Positions 59,101 to 64,000 of a stretch of 64,000 nucleotides of DNA are shown here, piece by piece. Source of the DNA: Bugula neritina. Taxonomy: Eukaryota; Bryozoa; Gymnolaemata; Cheilostomatida; Bugulidae. Below the pieces are notes generated by a model. It did not search any database and had not been told where the DNA came from. It worked only from the letters and a program-made list of their open reading frames with translations. The stretch's first letter is position 1, and each line of letters begins with the position of its first letter. Where the stretch lies: contig OZ037767.1 in assembly GCA_964035545.1 (NCBI GenBank), forward strand, positions 22,673,128 to 22,737,127. The letters run 5' to 3'. The position numbers and the translations under genes are program-made.

Positions 59101-60865
59101 TTTAGATATATTGGCTAGAAGATCCATTCCGTTTCGCTTGAGTTGAGGGTAAGAGCTGTGACAGCAGAGTAAAGTAAAGTTGAAGACGAGTGGACTCTCT
59201 GACAGAGCGACAGCATTGGCAGCATCAAATGAAAGATTCCGTATTATGTTAGACACCTGCGGGCAAACACAACAGTACACATTAATGTAACCAGGCAAAG
59301 CCGTCATAGTCGGGTTGCCTAGGAACAACAACTCCAAGTATTTTCTATTATTATCATGAAATGAAAAAATGACAAAAGCATCACACCCAAATTCACTAAA
59401 AAACTAGGATAAAACATAAAAAATTAAACAAAATTAGAAAAAAATCTTGCTTATTCAGCTGTGTTTGTTAATATTTTATCAGCTTAATACAAAAAAAACT
59501 TTATACATCAGTTGCTAAACTGTGAAAAATAGCAGAAAACTAGAAGTATATAGTGTGTACTAAATTGAGTAAAATGACTCAGTTTATGAAAGTTGAACTG
59601 GATTTATAGATTTCTCAAAATATTACCAAAATAGAAGGAATACTTCAGCACTACTGAACAAAGTTTAATAAAGTAGAACAAACAGCCAGTAGTGTACGCT
59701 GCTAACCTGATGCACTCGACAGTAAATGCTGTCGCTGCCAATATGGTCCCTGCCAAGATGGAGGACAGCGGAACCAGCCTTGCGGCGCTTCCGACTAATA
59801 TAGCACTCCTCGTCTTGCACTCTGTGTTCACTACATGATATCAGGTCTTGGAGATCCGACCCTAAGTCTAACTCATCACAGTCTAACGACTCGTACCAGA
59901 ACTACAACGAACCAATGGTAAGTATATAATATACTACTATGTATATACACAGTGGTATAAGTACATAATATACTATACATACACAGTGGTATAAGTATAT
60001 AATATACTATACATACACAGTGGTATAAGTATATAATATACTATACATACACAGTGGTATAAGTATATAATATACTATACATACACAGTGGTATAAGTAT
60101 ATAATATACTATACATACACAGTGGTATAAGTATATAATATACTATACATACACAGTGGCATAAGTATATAATATACTATACATACACAGTGGTATAAGT
60201 ATATAATATACTATACATACACAGTGGTATAAGTATATAATATACTATACATACACAGTGGTATAAGTATATAATATACTATACATACACAGTGGTATAA
60301 GTATATAATATGCTATACATACACAGTGGTATAAGTATATAATATACTATACATACACAGTGGTATAAGTATATAATATACTATACACACAGTTATCACC
60401 AGTAACAACAGTCTTGTGCAATGTATTAAATGTCACAAGACACTGAGCTATGATTTATTTAGCCATTCTTAAAGCTAATACAATGCAATAAGAACAACAT
60501 AATGTATCAACACATCCACTCTTTCCACCAAATTGAAAAAAAGAAACCTTTGGCAAACCAGTTGGTTTGTTCAAGTCTCTCATATTAGTTGATACAATAT
60601 TTCAAGTAGAGAAGACCAAACATAAGATCATAGGAAATTCCACCAACACCTGCTACTCAAAATACCTGGGTAAAGTTTCTGTTGGTCTTTGGGAACCATT
60701 CACTAAAGTAGAGAGGTTTGAGAGAGGAAGAGTGGGAGAAGAGGCCGACATGGGCGAGGAGCAAGTCGATGAGGTTCCTGTGACGCAGCAGTTTGATTGA
60801 GTTGGGACTCTCCACCGACATCAGGCAGCAGACGTTGATGGCAAAGTCCACCTCGTTTGGCAAAC
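53177..60865 (-). CDS. ARID2: ARID2 (BAF200), PBAF chromatin-remodelling subunit, 3' fourteen exons
   Basis: Exons 5' to 3': 60865-60666, 59901-59707, 59256-59098, 58982-58886, 58532-58323, 58187-57760, 57317-57107, 56792-56625, 56584-56316, 56212-55573, 55167-54533, 54153-53941, 53732-53641 and 53294-53177 (TAG), about 1210 codons in phase. ARID2 targets the SWI/SNF PBAF complex to DNA (family knowledge). In order: armadillo-like helices ([43 protein letters not shown]); a Pro-rich stretch; an RFX-type winged helix ([10 protein letters not shown]...[11 protein letters not shown]); a long Ser/Asn/Gln-rich linker; a C2H2 finger pair ([10 protein letters not shown]...HVSGCH and CLWAGC...HVNEKH, the second split by an intron); and the conserved C-terminus ([25 protein letters not shown]). 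Donor 53941 (GTTGAT) is weak. The ARID exons were not found and should lie right of the window. Confidence 0.92.
55201..55472. repeat. 20-bp minisatellite, about 13 copies
   Basis: Tandem unit CTCTGCTGACTCTACACACA, highly homogeneous, in the ARID2 intron between exons 55573-56212 and 54533-55167. Only a few single-base variants are seen. Confidence 0.95.
57365..57550. repeat. 12-13-bp minisatellite (GTGTGGTAGTACA-type)
   Basis: Imperfect tandem copies of GTGTGGTAGTACA / GTGTTAGTACA in the ARID2 intron next to exon 57107-57317. Confidence 0.85.
58546..58692. repeat. 22-bp minisatellite, about 6.5 copies
   Basis: Tandem unit AGAATAGTATAGACTACACA plus TT, with ACATATT variants, in the ARID2 intron immediately upstream of exon 58323-58532. 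Confidence 0.9.
59553..59584. repeat. Degenerate end of the 30848-31141 MITE family
   Basis: GTGTACTAAATTGAGTAAAATGACTC matches the MITE end GTGTACTAAATTAAGTAAAATGACCC at nearly every base. The preceding ~40 bases (GAAAAATAGCAGAAAACT) loosely resemble the inner arm. The opposite end is not clearly visible. It lies in an ARID2 intron. Confidence 0.55.
59921..60389. repeat. 34-bp minisatellite, about 14 copies
   Basis: Very homogeneous tandem array of a 34-base unit (ATAATATACTATACATACAC followed by AGTGGTATAAGTAT) in the ARID2 intron between exons 60666-60865 and 59707-59901. The leftmost copy is the most diverged. Confidence 0.95.
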
Positions 60866-63800
60866 CTGCAACAAATAGGATAAGCTATAGTACATTATAT
60901 AATATTGTATATCTTCCAATACTCTACAGTATACATTGAGCAGCTTCATATATTATAGTATATTTCATGCTTTCCTATTTTATATATTGTACATCTTCAT
61001 ACATCGTATATTGTATACCATACTATAATATATATTGTATATTATATATATTCATACAACATATATTGCATAGTTTCTTTATAAGCTACAAAGGACTAGC
61101 CTACATGTGTGATGTCAACCAATAGTTTTGCAAAGAAACAGTCCAGTTTTGACAAAAAGTGTAAGACACACGGCAACAACTGAAAGTGGGGCTATGCTGG
61201 ACCAGCACCTGGCAGCACGTGTGGGCTTATCCTGTTGTATGGCCCTGTCATTGAACTTCTCTGCTGCACCAGTTGTAAGCTTGCAGCAAAAGTAAGAGGA
61301 GGGAAAATACCAGTTTTTACCACGGAATTGATTTTTTGTAAATAGTTTGGCACCTGTCTACTTGCTCTTACTATGCTGATAGCTAGGTAATCCTTTCTAA
61401 CATCTAACCTACAGAGACCTCAGCTACTGTGTTGTATTAGTATTGTGGTACAGTTGTATAGGTAATTTAGAACTTTTTATATCGGTGATTGTGTAAGCCA
61501 CTAACCAAACATATGTCACATCAGGGCATACCTCTTTCATCACATTATAGGCACGAGTTTTTGTGACTGAAATAAACAGCTTCAACATTAAGCCAATCAT
61601 ATAGTCAGTTCAAAAATGCATTTCCTCTACAATGCTAAACATGCGTTGAAAAATTGAATTGTAAAAATAAGCATCAAAAAGCTAAGCTTGCCAAATATGA
61701 CCATTTTCACATTTGCAGCCTTTGACACCAAAAGACTGGATCGAACAGGTGAGGGTATGCTATGACATGGGCACAGTGTTTTTAAGGAGCTAGCCTAAGA
61801 TGTGAGAACGTAGTAGTACTGTATAGAGGGCTGAGTATAATACTGCGGACAGAGTATGCCCACTAAATAGTGTAAACAATCAGTAGTCAACACACTGGAG
61901 CACAATGAATATAACGAGCATACGCGCCTCCCATTGGACTAGTAGCTATACTAGTAACAGACGTAACGCGTTCAATCGATGCTCACTCGGATGATACATT
62001 CTTAGCAGCTGCCACTCACACAATGTACTGCATAGCTATGCGTGCGTGTGGCAAACAGCATCTTGTGGCCGAGCCTGCTCTGCCCGACTGAGTACGCATG
62101 TTCGGGGAGAAACTAACTCGCATGGCCCTACTGCGTTAGGCAAAGCACAAACATGACATTTTGAAAATATTAATGAAAATCAAATTTCCACAACAACAAA
62201 AATTAAAAAAGTTTTAAAAATGCAACAAGTGAAGAGTAGCTTCCCATTTCTTGTCCAATCTCATCGCACACTGTAAAGTGACAGAAGCCAAAGCTTGTTG
62301 ATTCTATAACCAACTCCACAAAGAATCCCTATACATGCAGGGTAACTCGTACTGGTTCTACAGATGCAGTACCCTCTATATTGACCGTCTATCCATAACA
62401 ATATTATACTAGCAGTACACGACAGTGGCAAATAAAGTAGAGCGGTTGTACGATATGTTGCCTTGGTAACATATTTAAAGGCCGTAAGCATCCAGGTTAT
62501 TTATTACATTTGAGCGAAAGTTTGCATGCTTTTCAACTGTTTTATCAGCATTTTATCCAATTTCTTATACGAAAACACTACAAAAATGCAAGTAAAAGTG
62601 GTCATATTAGGTGTCTTAGACTTGCCCGCGAGCTTGCCCTCCGTGTCCTATTCTGACGTGGGGATGGCAAAATAGCCCTATTGTAGCGTGAGTTTATATC
62701 GCGTAAAGTTATTAAGAAGCGGGTTTGTCACAGATTCTCGTTATTCGTAGCTCAAATCACATGAATGTTACTCTTCGGGCGGCTACTAATAACTAACGTT
62801 AGCTACGCAACATCAAGAAAGGTAACTAATTTGACTGTTTTCAAATGGACTATTCCATTTCGCTAGTTTGTAACTTGCTGTAAATCACAAAATAATTATT
62901 TTTCCTATTTTAATTTCAATTATCATGTCGACCACACTACCAGAAAATTACTCTTAAATATGCAGTAAATGATGATTTTCAACCGTTTTGTGATGAACTA
63001 TAGGTTAGTAGTTGTCTACGTAAAACCAAGTTTTAAAATTTGTAATTGAATCAGTGAATCACAGTATCACTATGACTATCAGTAGAGTATGAGTATCACT
63101 AGTCTATGTCTATGACTCTCACTCTAAGTCTATGACTATCGCCTATTAGTATTGGTGAACTATTATTAATAATATTCAATGGTTATATTTATTAATACCA
63201 TTATTAGTCATAATGATAATCATATGACAGTATCAGTATGTTAATGTTACGGAGCAGGATCAGTTTCGAAACTAATACAGTAATAGTAATACTGGTAATA
63301 TTAGTTATAACTATAAGTATAAGTTATACCGATAGCTATATTAACATAAATATTTATATTCATAGTAATACTAATAGCAAATCTAATGTTATTATGTTAA
63401 TAGTTATACTTGTAAGTTATAATATAAAGCAAACGACACAAGTATTAATTTGAACTGTTGGTCTTAAAATAAAAAGTAAAATAAATATAAATAATAAAAT
63501 ATAAATTATAATAATTTAATTATACTAATACTAATAGTAATAGCAATACTTATACAGTAATATAATTATAATAAATTTATAAAACTTAAACAACTTTAGA
63601 TTTAAGGAACAACTTTAAATACAAACATAAAGATAATATTAAATAATTATAATCATAATGATCATAACAATAAATATAATTATGCTTCCAATAATTATCA
63701 ATATATTATTTAAATTATTTTAATTTATAATTATAATCATAATTTTTTTAGTTATAGTGAATAAATTCAATTTGACATAATAACTATAATATTATAAAGC

Positions 63801-64000
63801 AGTCAGTCTATCTCTAATGCTGATTGATATTCAAATTGTTATGACTGTATCATCATTCACTAACTCTAAGAGTAAGTGACTACAATTATTAGTATCAATG
63901 TTGTGTTAGAGTACTATACCCATTGGAATTTTGATATATCCATTATATTTACAACTCTGCCTGTTACAGCTATAAATAAATTGAACCAAAATACCAACAG
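60866..64000. other. Probable ARID2 intron/upstream sequence, no exon found
   Basis: The exon at 60666-60865 starts with two bases of a split codon, so the gene continues to the right, but no minus-strand exon with ARID-like sequence could be found up to the window edge. 61900-62150 and 62620-62780 are richer in CG dinucleotides than the rest. 63050-63800 is dominated by AT-rich simple sequence (TAATA and TATAA runs). Confidence 0.5.

Noticed and set aside
59921-60389. CRISPR-like regular array (also 55201-55472)
   Set aside because: Units are contiguous tandem copies without unique spacers, in introns of an animal gene; ordinary minisatellites.
61500-62640. Possible large, old inverted element (AATATGACCA near 61693 versus TGGTCATATT near 62600)
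   Set aside because: Only one ~25-base block pairs convincingly; the rest of the arms cannot be aligned by eye. Noted, not called.

Overview
The window is nuclear DNA of an invertebrate animal. It is AT-rich, its genes are split by many GT-AG introns (mostly 0.1-2 kb), and the genes are animal-type: mitochondrial CDK5RAP1, the mTORC2 subunit PRR5, ALG1, a KIF28/KLP-6-like kinesin-3 and the PBAF subunit ARID2. The mix would fit a sponge or another early-branching animal, but nothing here fixes the phylum. All exon structures below were read by hand. Junctions were accepted where splice sites, reading phase and family similarity agreed.

Layout. 427-5138 (+): the 3' two thirds of CDK5RAP1, whose 5' end lies left of the window. 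5139-9271: intergenic, with one intact tRNA-derived SINE in a perfect 20-bp target duplication. 9272-11110 (+) and 19417-21347 (+): two tandem paralogues of a small GNAT acetyltransferase with identical exon lengths. Between them at 13754-19118 (element on -) lies a very young Ty3/gypsy-type LTR retrotransposon. Its two 353-bp LTRs differ at a single base. It has lost reverse transcriptase, RNase H and the integrase core but keeps gag, protease and an extra zinc-finger ORF. 22420-28167 (-): PRR5. 30408-35910 (-): ALG1, complete. 37474-50927 (+): a complete 23-exon kinesin-3 of about 1000 residues. 53177-60865 (-): the 3' fourteen exons of ARID2; the exons for the ARID domain itself are not in the window.

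The host genes are unrelated housekeeping or regulatory genes and do not form a pathway. They cover tRNA modification in mitochondria, small-molecule acetylation, TOR complex 2 signalling, N-glycan precursor assembly, microtubule transport and chromatin remodelling. ALG1 and the kinesin are head to head across about 1.56 kb. The kinesin and ARID2 are tail to tail.

Most notable observations: (1) the first kinesin intron is a U12-type AT-AC intron with a textbook 5' site and branch site; (2) the kinesin ends in Cys-Asn-Ile-Met, a CaaX farnesylation-type motif; (3) the young non-autonomous LTR element has an unusual architecture and a C2H2/coiled-coil ORF preceded by a splice acceptor; (4) there are several inverted-repeat (MITE-like) elements, a SINE family with a second diverged copy, and many intronic minisatellites with units close to 20 bp; (5) the acetyltransferase pair shows a gene-conversion-like patch.
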